Translations under genes and position numbers: made by a program
Part shown: positions 7,628-15,243 of the stretch, piece after piece
How positions within the stretch are numbered: position 1 is the stretch's first letter
Layout: every line of letters starts with the position of its first letter
Notes under the pieces: generated by a model
Database searches by the model: none
What the model saw: only the letters and a program-made list of their open reading frames with translations
What the model was told of the DNA's origin: nothing
From: Prevotella sp. CAG:732
Lineage (GTDB): Bacteria > Bacteroidota > Bacteroidia > Bacteroidales > Bacteroidaceae
DNA: 24,023 nucleotides
Assembly (NCBI GenBank): GCA_000436035.1
Contig: FR893264.1
Span: 1 to 24,023 of the forward strand
Direction: 5' to 3'

Positions 7628-7685
7628 CAATAGGTTCTTTAAAATATCTTTATTATAATACTGTTGAATAACCAAGAATGAACGA

Positions 7686-10600
7686 TTATCTTATAACGAT
7701 CTTCTTGCCATTGTGGATGTAAATACCCTTGGCTGTAGGACGGTCTACCTTGGTACCATTCAGGGTGTAGTAAGGGGAACGATCTACATTCTGCTGAGCA
7801 TCAACATCTACGATGGGGCTATCCTCAATGCCTGTGGTTTCGCTCTCTTCTTCGAAGACCAAACTGAGTTCCTTGGCTGCTGAACTACCACCATAAGGAT
7901 GTTTGGCCAAGTCGAGATAAGCCTTGTTCATAGGAACAACACCATTAGAAATATACTGAGCAAAACGGCTTACGCCCAACTCTTTTTTATACTTCAAGGC
8001 ATATTTGGTTTCGACTTTATTGACATAAGTAGGTATAGGACAGCCTACGAGCCAGTTTTTCTCACCTTCAGAGCCTAAGATATCTGCTTTTTTCTCCTGA
8101 GTTTTATATGAGAAATCTCTTTCTCCTATGCGATACCAATTGCCATCCTCGACATAAGTCTTGTCACCCTTTACCTTATATAATTGCACGATTGCTCCTA
8201 CATATTTATCTTGTTTTTTTCCGATACGTGAGGGAACATAACAGTCTAAAGATGTGCCCTTTACACTATTTGGATTTCCCTTATTATATTCTTTGATAAT
8301 AAAGGCTCCAAGATTTGTTCCTCCAAATTCAGCATCAAAGTCTCGACAAATAGAAAAGAATCGATTCTTTTCAGTTATTGGAATAGGAATCTTATAGCCA
8401 TAATACTTCATATCTTTGGTCCAATCTTCTCCGTAATAGTTTTTTTCGTAAGAAGTCTTCTTGACATAAAGATTGCAAGATATTCCCAAATAATTTAATT
8501 CACCAGCATTATTCGGAACAGAGGTGATGGTTGGAGCCTTGAGTGGCATCATAAACAAATCTATGTTGGCGGCAGTTGTACTACCTCCACCTAAGAGAAA
8601 AGAGCCCACAGAGGTTACTTTGGCGGGGATGGTGAGACTTTTAACTGCTGCATGTCGGAAGGCACCTGCACCAATCTTCTGAAGTGTTGTGGGAAGCACC
8701 ACGATCTCCATCAAAGAATTATCAAAGCAGTAAGGGCCAAGGCTCTTAATGCCCTTCACTTCATTCTCTACCACCAAGCCTTTGACATTCATATCTTGGT
8801 AACCCACTTTTGTCGTATTCTTATAATTCTCGGGACAATGTATCAGTTCCATGGTTCGCTTGTCGTACAATAAGCCGTGATCGGAAGCTTCGTAATTGGC
8901 ACCATTACGGAGAACAATACGAGACAAATTACGGCAACCAAAACGAAAAAAGTATTCCTCATAGTTATTACCATAGGCTCTGAAATTCTGCGGATGTCGT
9001 TCGTCAGCCCATTCGAATTTCACTAAGGTTTTGGGCAAATTAATTGTCTCGAGCGTATGATTGCCTTGGAACGCAAATTTACCTATTTCTGTTACACCTT
9101 CTGGGATGGTGATAGTCTTAAACGTATTACCATTAAAGGCAAAGGCACCTATTGTCTTCAAAACGGATGCACTTCCACCTGTTGCTGTGTAAAAATTTAT
9201 ATCGCTGGTGGATATTTTACACCACATAAAAGCACCATCACCGATGGTTGTCAAAGCAGAGAACCCCGCAAGGGTGAAAGTGGTATTAAAATTATTAGAA
9301 ATTCCGCCATCAGTTGGAGCAAAAGCATACTTGCCGATTTTTTTCAGACTTGCCGATTGTTTATTAAATACCCAACCCTGTAGATTACAATTAGAAAAAG
9401 CGAAATCACCTATCTCAGTAATCTTGTTATCATCAAATTTTACATTTTTCAGACCTTTACAGTCCTTAAACAGCCCCTCTGGCAGAACACCATAATTTCC
9501 AGCACTTGGTGTTGCTCCAATAAAGCTAACTTCCTCTAAAGAAGGACAATTGTAAAAAGCATATTTGCCTAAAGGAGTCAATACTGCTCCTGGATTGGAA
9601 GTGTATTTAGGGAAATATACATGTAACAAAGAGGGACAATTTGCCATGGCATAGTCTTCAAGCCTGATCGACATATACTCATGAGGATTATTGGTAGGCC
9701 AGACTATCTGCTTAATACTTGAATTATAAAAGGCATTTCCTTCTATATTACATTGCTTTCCTCCATTATATTTATGTGTGCCTAAATCTAATCTCACCAA
9801 ACCAGTGTTGGCAAACGCATAAGAACCAATTCTGTTAACAAAGGTAGAGCCGAGATCAACAAAACTGATGGAACTATTCTGAAAAGCATACTTATTAATA
9901 GAGATACCAAAACCAGCGCAATTACTAATATTCAATTTCTGTGTTCCTTTAACATCATCAAAGGCATAAGGTGCTATATTGAGCAAGCTTCCTCCACCAT
10001 CAAGACTATAAGTCAATTTGCTACCAGTATTTTTATTATCAGGGAAACACAGAAGGGATTTGTACTTCGTATATTTGTCGGCATCATCTTTGCGCATTTC
10101 AAACAAAAGGCCGTCTTTTGCAACAAACTTTTCGTTGATCGTTGCTGATCCTGGTTTATAGTAATCAGCATTGAGGAACTCTGTAAGACCAGAAAAGCCA
10201 CAGAAGGCAGTCTCGTCGATGGTTTCGAGACTTGCAGGTATAACTAATTTTGTAAGTCCGCAACCAAAGAAAGCATAAGGACCAAAACTCTTGATTCCTT
10301 TAAAAACAACGTTAGTAAACTTTGCTGCAGGTGGACAGCAAATCAACTTAGAACCATCCTTGGATAAAAGAATCTGATTGTGCCATTCAGAAAGAGAAGT
10401 GTTCTTGGAATCTACATCGAAATATTGAAGATTTGGCAAATTGACAACTCCTTTGGAATGATCATAGTATTTTATTTCATTTCCACTTTCATCTGTAAAT
10501 TTAACAGTATAAAAAGGATTATAAAGTCTAAACCTATCTACCTTAGACGACAACTTGATAGTAGTGATAGTGGGATAGACATCAGAGCCTTCTATATCAA

Positions 10601-10879
10601 CCCCTTTGACTGTATAAGTAGTACCATCTATCGTAACAGTCTCCGGTATAATCACTTTGGTGTTGTCTTTGTTGCCATCTCCATCCACCAATTCGTCTGG
10701 AACAAATCCACATACACTCACGCAGCCCTGTAGAAAGTGCAACGCTTCTGTTCTATACAAATCATACGTTATTCCATTTTTCGTTACAGGGAAAGCGGTG
10801 GCAGCAAAGGCTAATTTACCCCCCCCATAAAGCAAACAAGCACTAAAAATAAGAATAAAAGATTCTTTTTCAAATTCAT
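7686..10879 (-). pseudogene. BspA-like leucine-rich-repeat surface protein, out of frame at a poly-G tract
   Basis: The intended product is a secreted or surface protein of about 1064 residues. From the ATG at 10879 the minus strand reads MNLKKNLLFLFLVLVCFMGG, a clear signal-peptide start, then V-N-stop at 10811. The remaining 1043 codons lie one frame over, resuming KLAFAATAFPVTKNG, which supplies the expected signal cleavage region (AFA-A). The frames meet at eight consecutive G (plus-strand C, 10819-10826). One extra G, or two fewer, would join them. The body has at least twelve LRR_5/BspA repeats of the form IGxxAFxxCxxLxxVxIP. The last ~35 residues (YYTLNGTKVDRPTAKGIYI, then GKKIVIR) resemble the short C-terminal sorting tails of Prevotella secreted proteins. 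BspA proteins bind host matrix proteins in related species. Alternatives are a sequencing error or real decay. No other frame break is seen. Confidence 0.85.
10819..10826 (-). repeat. Homopolymeric G8 tract at the signal-peptide junction
   Basis: Eight G's on the coding (minus) strand sit in an AT-rich signal-peptide region. The upstream frame ends in TAG eight bases past the tract, and the downstream frame is open for more than 3 kb. Lengths of 9 or 6 would be in frame. This is a candidate slipped-strand mispairing site. Confidence 0.85.
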
Positions 10880-11170
10880 GTTTTTTCTTAAATTAGCATC
10901 TCTTACTCCCCTTGAGACCATTTTTATATTAACGAATATGGGAGCAACTTTACTGATGGGTGTGTTGTGTGGAGTGTAGGTAAAGAGATGCGACTTGTAC
11001 TTCATCGCATCCCATGTAAACAGATAACATACTAACTATACGCTGAATCATCTTTTACATGTAACTCATCATCTTTTTACATACTATTACTGCACTTCAG
11101 TAAGCACATTCATTGGCTTCTGTTGATATTCGCTCTATCACTAAAACTGATTTTCTGTGCTGCAAAAGTA
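10880..11170 (-). promoter_or_regulatory. Promoter and long leader of the BspA-like gene
   Basis: The only -7 match in this stretch on the minus strand is TACTTTTG at 11170-11163. A clear TTTG -33 element is not seen at the usual spacing. If used, it gives a leader of roughly 280 bases. Within the leader, GATGCGA (10987-10993) and TCGCATC (11005-11011) can form a 7-bp hairpin. ATCATCTTTTACAT at 11047 is repeated with one extra T at 11068. No known riboswitch was recognised. Confidence 0.45.
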
Positions 11171-11475
11171 CGACTTTTATATTGCATTGATATTTTATTT
11201 TCCTCAAAATCATATGTACAAAATGATAAGAGTTAACATTCTATTCGTATTTTCTTCATTTTTTAGTCAAAAAGAATACATTCTCCTTCTTTATTTTCAA
11301 GTTTTTTGATTTGCTTTTAGCTTTTAACTAAAAAATAGCAAAGCAATATTTGTGTTATTCACGAATAACTTACGTATATTCTTACAATCCTCTCTTAGAT
11401 ACACGGATATTCATTGTGCTACTTATATGGTAGGCTATCGTGAGATGTGAGATAGAAAAGTACAATTGGGAATCC
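11171..11475. other. AT-rich non-coding stretch
   Basis: About 300 bases of A/T-rich sequence lie upstream of the BspA-like promoter. I see no reading frame, strong hairpin, RNA gene or recognisable promoter in it. It may simply be spacer DNA. Confidence 0.5.
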
Positions 11476-11585
11476 AGCAGCATCCGCCTTAGTAGATGGC
11501 ATAGGCTGTTCACCTAAGACAGTGAGGCTGCTCGCTTGAAACAGTGAGACTGCACATCTATGACAGCCTTCACACTCCCCTTTGG
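11476..11585. repeat. Degenerate 22-bp tandem array
   Basis: Units of 22 bp start at 11476, 11498, 11520, 11542 and 11564. The core is clearest in the middle copies: CAGTGAGGCTGCTCGCTTGA at 11520, CAGTGAGACTGCACATCTAT at 11542, and ATAGGCTGTTCACCTAAGA inside 11498-11519. The outer copies are weaker. The array lies just past the stop of the radical SAM gene and is not coding. There are no spacers, so it is not a CRISPR array. Confidence 0.65.
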
Positions 11586-11607
11586 ATTCTAACCATACAG
11601 GTAGTTT

Positions 11608-12525
11608 TCATTTCCTCTTCTTCCCCCTAAAGCTCTTGTTGACCAATGCCGACTCACAGCTCTGGCAGAGAGGCTCGGTGGCTGCGTGATGTCGGAATCC
11701 CTCCACCAAGGCTTGGGCACGAGGCGAGGCGAGAATCTCCTCCAACGACTGATGAAAGAGATTGCCGAGGATGACATCGCCATCATGGTCGAGACAACAA
11801 GGGACGAGACTGCCATCCGACAACACACCGATTTGCTTAATCAGCGCCTTGCAGAAATACTCCTGCTTCGACTTGCTTGGCGAAGCCTCTAGCTTGTCAT
11901 CCGATTCCTCCTGCTTCCCATCCGAATCATCAGAAGCTGCTTTTCCTCCCCCACCAGGCCATTCGAACTTCCGGTCGAACTCCAAGTACAGATTGTCGCA
12001 TAGCCGGAAGCCATCGGGGCGTTCCTTCCAAGGCTTGGGCACGTACTTTTCGATGAGGCGCATCACCTCCTCGTTCTCTCGGTCCATCCCACCTTGGTTC
12101 CACAACCGCAGCACCATGCAGGTTCCCTTCCCGGCAGCCTGAGTGGAGAAGCGCATCACCTGGTCCATATACTCCGACAGTTCGCCCCTGGCATTGCTCT
12201 CATGCGAATGGAGCGACAACTGAATTTTGTACGGAAGTGTGTCGAGCAGCGCCATCGCCCGATGCAAGAGCGTGCCATTCGAAGTCAGCACAGTCTTGAA
12301 TCCCTTCTCCCTCGCCATCGTAACAAACTGAGGCAGAAGGGGATGCAGCAGCGGCTCGCCCATCAGATGGAAATACAAGAAGCATACCTTGCCACGCACG
12401 CGGTCGGTGAGAAGGTCGAACTCCTCCTCACTCAACTGCCGTCTCTTCCGATGATGCTTCGGACAGAAATGGCAGTCCAGATTACAAGTATTTGTGATTT
12501 CTATGTAACAGCGATCTATCATCAT
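11608..12525 (-). CDS. Radical SAM/SPASM-domain protein
   Basis: This 305-residue protein has a radical SAM core whose 4Fe-4S cluster motif is CNLDCHFC (Cys14, Cys18, Cys21), followed by MGEPLLHP and TSNGTLL. The C-terminal SPASM-type region has Cys225, Cys243-Cys244, the DGSLVPCC and ILGNLF segments, and Cys287/Cys290 for auxiliary clusters. SPASM enzymes often modify peptides or proteins or act as sulfatase maturases, but the substrate here is unknown. Residues about 191-222 are a Gly/Ser/Asp/Glu/Lys-rich low-complexity insert between the core and SPASM. The start is fixed because the first strand and cluster motif begin within 14 residues. The ATG lies only 4 bases from a perfect promoter, implying a leaderless transcript. 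No partner peptide or sulfatase gene is adjacent. It is divergent from the barrel gene. Confidence 0.87.
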   Translation of the reverse strand: MMIDRCYIEITNTCNLDCHFCPKHHRKRRQLSEEEFDLLTDRVRGKVCFLYFHLMGEPLLHPLLPQFVTMAREKGFKTVLTSNGTLLHRAMALLDTLPYKIQLSLHSHESNARGELSEYMDQVMRFSTQAAGKGTCMVLRLWNQGGMDRENEEVMRLIEKYVPKPWKERPDGFRLCDNLYLEFDRKFEWPGGGGKAASDDSDGKQEESDDKLEASPSKSKQEYFCKALIKQIGVLSDGSLVPCCLDHDGDVILGNLFHQSLEEILASPRAQALVEGFRHHAATEPLCQSCESALVNKSFRGKKRK

Positions 12526-12529
12526 ACTG

Positions 12530-12560
12530 CAAAAATAGCGATTTTCGGCACATCGGCAAA
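12530..12560 (-). promoter_or_regulatory. Perfect Bacteroidetes promoter of the radical SAM gene
   Basis: On the minus strand TTTG (12560-12557), a 19-bp spacer and TATTTTTG (12537-12530) match all consensus positions. The box ends 4 bases before the ATG at 12525, so transcription should begin at or within a few bases of the start codon. No ribosome binding site fits in between. Confidence 0.75.
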
Positions 12561-12619
12561 GAAAAGCGGTTTTATTTAAATATCTTTAGCTATCCTACGA
12601 TTATCTCAACTTTTTGTCG

Positions 12620-12627
12620 TATATTTG
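12620..12627 (+). promoter_or_regulatory. -7 element of the barrel protein gene
   Basis: TATATTTG matches the TAnnTTTG box, followed by CACACG, and lies 43 bases before the ATG at 12671. A good TTTG at the expected -33 spacing is not present. GGAGA at 12659-12663 provides a plausible ribosome site. Confidence 0.55.
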
Positions 12628-12670
12628 CACACGATTCTAATAAGCATACACCCTAAATGGAGAAATCAAT

Positions 12671-14344
12671 ATGAAGATACAACACATTTTGGTAGCCATG
12701 ATGCTGGCATGCAGTTCGCAAGCACTGGCACAAGAGAGAGCGATGGAGATGAGAGCCGACCGCACCCTGATTTATCCTCAACGCCTCGAGCTCAAGGGAG
12801 ACGAGACGCTGGGCGACATTCTGGCGATATATCCCGACTTGATGCAAAACGGATTCGACGACATGCTGTCGGGCTACAACGTGAGAATCGACAACGTAGC
12901 CATCAATGGCGACATGCGCATCGTGTGCAGACAACTGAAAGCCAGACAAATCAGCAAGATCCAAATCTGTGACAACACCGCCGTCGCCAAGGGTACCGTG
13001 GGCTTGGGACGTGTCATCGACATCACCCTCGCCAAGGACAAGAAGGGACTCTACGGACTGGCTGGCGTGGAGGCTGGAACCGACCATCTCGCCGATGCTC
13101 ATGCCGTGGTGAGAGACAACGCCGCCAAGACCGATGTCATCGCCATCACCTCGTATTCCTATCAAGACTTCGATGATGCCATCACGCAGAAGCAGCATCT
13201 CTTCGCCCACATGACCAACTATTTCTCGCCCAAGGACCGCCTCCAGACCTACGTCTCCCAACAATATCAGAACACGAGATCGTATGATGCCAGCGGCAAG
13301 GAGAAAGTGCAAAACGAGAAACTTATGGCACGTGCCCTATATTTCCATACTTTCAATGACCAAGGCACGGAGCTCCTACTCGTAGCCAACTATCAATATG
13401 GCAACACCCCTTACACCACCTATATGAATGGTGACGAGCCACTGACCCAAACTCGAAGCGATGCCACCATCTTCATCGTGGAACTCAACACCCCACTCAC
13501 CAAGAGGCTCGACATGATGGCGGGATGGGAAGGCGACTTCTCCTACAATCATTTCAAGAGAAACATCGGACAAGGCAACACGAGCGACTATTTACGCACT
13601 CGATACACCAGTTCCAACAACGACCTTTACCTCCAGTTCAACTACGTAGTGGGCAGTTGGCGATTCACCGTGGGCGACCGTGTGGTGTTCTATCACTATA
13701 GCACTCCAGGAGCCAAGAGCACTGATAGAACCAGCACTGACGAGAAATGGGTGCGCAATGACACACGCAACAATATCGAGGTGAGCGCCATCTCCACCCT
13801 TGGCAAGCATTCGCAAGCCCAGACTGCCTATCACCGCAAGTTCATCAACCCATCCTTCGCCATCGACCAAGACCTGTCGTATGAAGACTGGCTCGACATC
13901 AAGCAGGGTTTGGTAGCACGATACATCGACGAGACCAAGTTGGGCTACAACTACAGCCTGCGCAATCTCAACTTCTCGCTCGCCGCCTACTATCAGATGA
14001 TAGAGAACGAGCAGAATCGCTGCCGACTGAATGCCGCCATGTTCTATCGCACAGGCATCCTCGCCCTCTCGGCAGGTGCCAACCTCTATCTCTGCGAGGG
14101 CGATGGCAACGACTTCGCCACCTTCCACCTCAACCCTCGCCTCACCTTGCCATGGCAGATGAAACTCAATGTGCAGAGCATCTTCGCCACCGGTCGCGCC
14201 AAACTGAGCCGAGGCGAGGACGTCTATCTCTCCGGTCAGCTCACCAAGCAGTGGGGTGCCCATTGGAATGTCGCTTTGGAATGGCACGACATCTGCTCCA
14301 GTCACTATTCTGCAGGTATGGCAACCGTGCAATACTTGTTCTAA
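12671..14344 (+). CDS. Outer-membrane beta-barrel protein with a TonB-receptor-like plug segment
   Basis: The 557-residue protein starts with a signal peptide (MKIQHILVAMMLACSSQALA, cleavage before Gln21). Residues about 30-120 resemble a TonB-dependent receptor plug: ETLGDILAIYPDL, GYNVRIDNVAINGDMRIV, QISKIQICDN and GLGRVIDITL. The rest alternates polar and aromatic strands (for example ELLLVANYQYG, DLYLQFNYVVGSWRFTVGD, FSLAAYYQMI) and ends in Phe (ATVQYLF), as outer-membrane barrels do. It is shorter than normal receptors and lacks the usual carboxypeptidase-like N-domain. I see no TonB box and no SusD-like partner, so the substrate is unknown. It could instead be a non-transporting barrel. 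It stands alone with its own terminator and is divergent from the radical SAM gene. C14 does not form a good lipobox. Confidence 0.78.
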   Translation: MKIQHILVAMMLACSSQALAQERAMEMRADRTLIYPQRLELKGDETLGDILAIYPDLMQNGFDDMLSGYNVRIDNVAINGDMRIVCRQLKARQISKIQICDNTAVAKGTVGLGRVIDITLAKDKKGLYGLAGVEAGTDHLADAHAVVRDNAAKTDVIAITSYSYQDFDDAITQKQHLFAHMTNYFSPKDRLQTYVSQQYQNTRSYDASGKEKVQNEKLMARALYFHTFNDQGTELLLVANYQYGNTPYTTYMNGDEPLTQTRSDATIFIVELNTPLTKRLDMMAGWEGDFSYNHFKRNIGQGNTSDYLRTRYTSSNNDLYLQFNYVVGSWRFTVGDRVVFYHYSTPGAKSTDRTSTDEKWVRNDTRNNIEVSAISTLGKHSQAQTAYHRKFINPSFAIDQDLSYEDWLDIKQGLVARYIDETKLGYNYSLRNLNFSLAAYYQMIENEQNRCRLNAAMFYRTGILALSAGANLYLCEGDGNDFATFHLNPRLTLPWQMKLNVQSIFATGRAKLSRGEDVYLSGQLTKQWGAHWNVALEWHDICSSHYSAGMATVQYLF

Positions 14345-14347
14345 ACA

Positions 14348-14391
14348 AAAAATCCTCCCTTTCTGAAATGATTCAGAGAGAGAGGATTTTT
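14348..14391 (+). terminator. Bidirectional terminator between barrel gene and mgtC-family gene
   Basis: The arms 14348-14367 and 14372-14391 pair over 20 positions with one mismatch and a G-T pair. An A-run opens the stem and a T-run closes it. It lies between two convergent genes and should work in both directions. Confidence 0.88.
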
Positions 14392-14412
14392 CATTTATAG
14401 CCTCATTGCCTT

Positions 14413-15066
14413 TTACTCTATCGTCGAAATCGTGACATCCGAGAACTCATTCATATAGTCGAGAATCTTCAACGTGTAGTTGCCACGTTTCGCCTTGATT
14501 TCGATGTTAGCCTCCAGGAACTCCTCCTTGGAGGTGCGTCGGTCTTTCAACTCGTAGGAATGCACCTCCATGCCGTCTTGCTTGATGCGCTTGATGAGTT
14601 CCTTCACGCTATCACGTGAGGAAGCCGAGAAACTCAACTCGATGGTCGTGGTGCCGAGTTGAGGGATGAAGGCGTTAAGCACCTCCAAGCCCAACAGTAC
14701 CATCACCGTGGTGACAGCCGCCGCCACATACATGCCCGTACCACATGCCAAGCCTATCGCCGCCGTCACCCAAAGACCAGCGGCAGTGGTGAGTCCTCTC
14801 ACCACGTTCTTCTGAAAGATGATGGTACCTGCTCCCAGGAATCCGATGCCCGACACCACTTGGGCTGCCACACGTGAGGAGTCCTTGAGGTCGATGCCGA
14901 ATCCATATTGCGATACCAAGCAGAAGAGGGCACTGCCCAGGGCTACGAGGAAGTGGGTACGGAATCCCGCCTCCTTGGCACGATATTCTCGTTCGATGCC
15001 TATCGAACCACCCAGGATGAGGGCGAGCGAGAGGCGAATGGTGAGTTCTGTATAAGTTGCATCCAT
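14413..15066 (-). CDS. MgtC/SapB-family inner-membrane protein
   Basis: This 217-residue membrane protein has the conserved MgtC N-terminal half: LSLALILGGSIGIEREYRAKEAGFRTHFLVALGSALF, then RVAAQVVSGIGFLGAGTIIF and LTTAAGLWVTAAIGLACGTG. Four to five membrane segments fall within residues about 8-130. The C-terminal ~85 residues are soluble and ACT-like, as in Salmonella MgtC. MgtC proteins are linked to low-Mg growth and, in some pathogens, to modulation of the F-type ATPase. The role here is unknown and no magnesium transporter is adjacent. The start at 15066 is preceded by AAAGGAAA. The upstream in-frame ATG at 15135 lies on the far side of a -7 box (TATTTTTG, 15111-15104) and is rejected. 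It stands alone, with converging and diverging neighbours. Confidence 0.9.
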   Translation of the reverse strand: MDATYTELTIRLSLALILGGSIGIEREYRAKEAGFRTHFLVALGSALFCLVSQYGFGIDLKDSSRVAAQVVSGIGFLGAGTIIFQKNVVRGLTTAAGLWVTAAIGLACGTGMYVAAAVTTVMVLLGLEVLNAFIPQLGTTTIELSFSASSRDSVKELIKRIKQDGMEVHSYELKDRRTSKEEFLEANIEIKAKRGNYTLKILDYMNEFSDVTISTIE

Positions 15067-15103
15067 AATGATTTCCTTTCTTTTAGATGAAATATGATGT
15101 GTG

Positions 15104-15111
15104 CAAAAATA
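15104..15111 (-). promoter_or_regulatory. -7 element of the mgtC-family gene
   Basis: TATTTTTG on the minus strand matches TAnnTTTG and lies 37 bases before the ATG at 15066. No convincing -33 TTTG is seen at 19-21 bp upstream. Confidence 0.5.
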
Positions 15112-15207
15112 CGACTTTTCCACGAAATCCGCCATCTACTTCCATATTATTTTCATCTTTTGACTTTTTTTTCTAAAAAATAATGTAGCATTCTCTGAGA
15201 AATCATG

Positions 15208-15215
15208 TATCTTTG
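15208..15215 (+). promoter_or_regulatory. -7 element of ettA
   Basis: TATCTTTG followed by CAG matches the TAnnTTTG box and lies 28 bases before the ATG at 15244. The -33 region is weak. Confidence 0.55.
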
Positions 15216-15243
15216 CAGAAATTATAAATTATAAATATATTAT

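Noticed and set aside
10811..11005. Independent 64-residue small protein upstream of the BspA-like gene
   Set aside because: Its last 22 residues are the missing signal-peptide start of the BspA-like protein, and the part before the ATG at 10879 has no support. It is treated as the 5' end of the frameshifted gene.
11476..11585. CRISPR array
   Set aside because: The repeats are contiguous 22-bp units without spacers, and no cas genes are nearby.
7445..12525. RiPP cluster made of the 60-residue peptide and the radical SAM/SPASM enzyme
   Set aside because: They are about 4 kb apart with a large surface protein and its promoter between them, the radical SAM gene has its own promoter, and no transporter or peptidase is present. 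Linkage cannot be supported.
12671..12730. Lipoprotein signal around Cys14 of the barrel protein
   Set aside because: The residues before the Cys fit the lipobox poorly, and an AlaLeuAla-Gln signal peptidase I site follows.
13592..14332. 246-codon open frame on the minus strand opposite the barrel gene
   Set aside because: It is a shadow frame. The plus-strand gene has a signal peptide, a barrel pattern and a terminal Phe.
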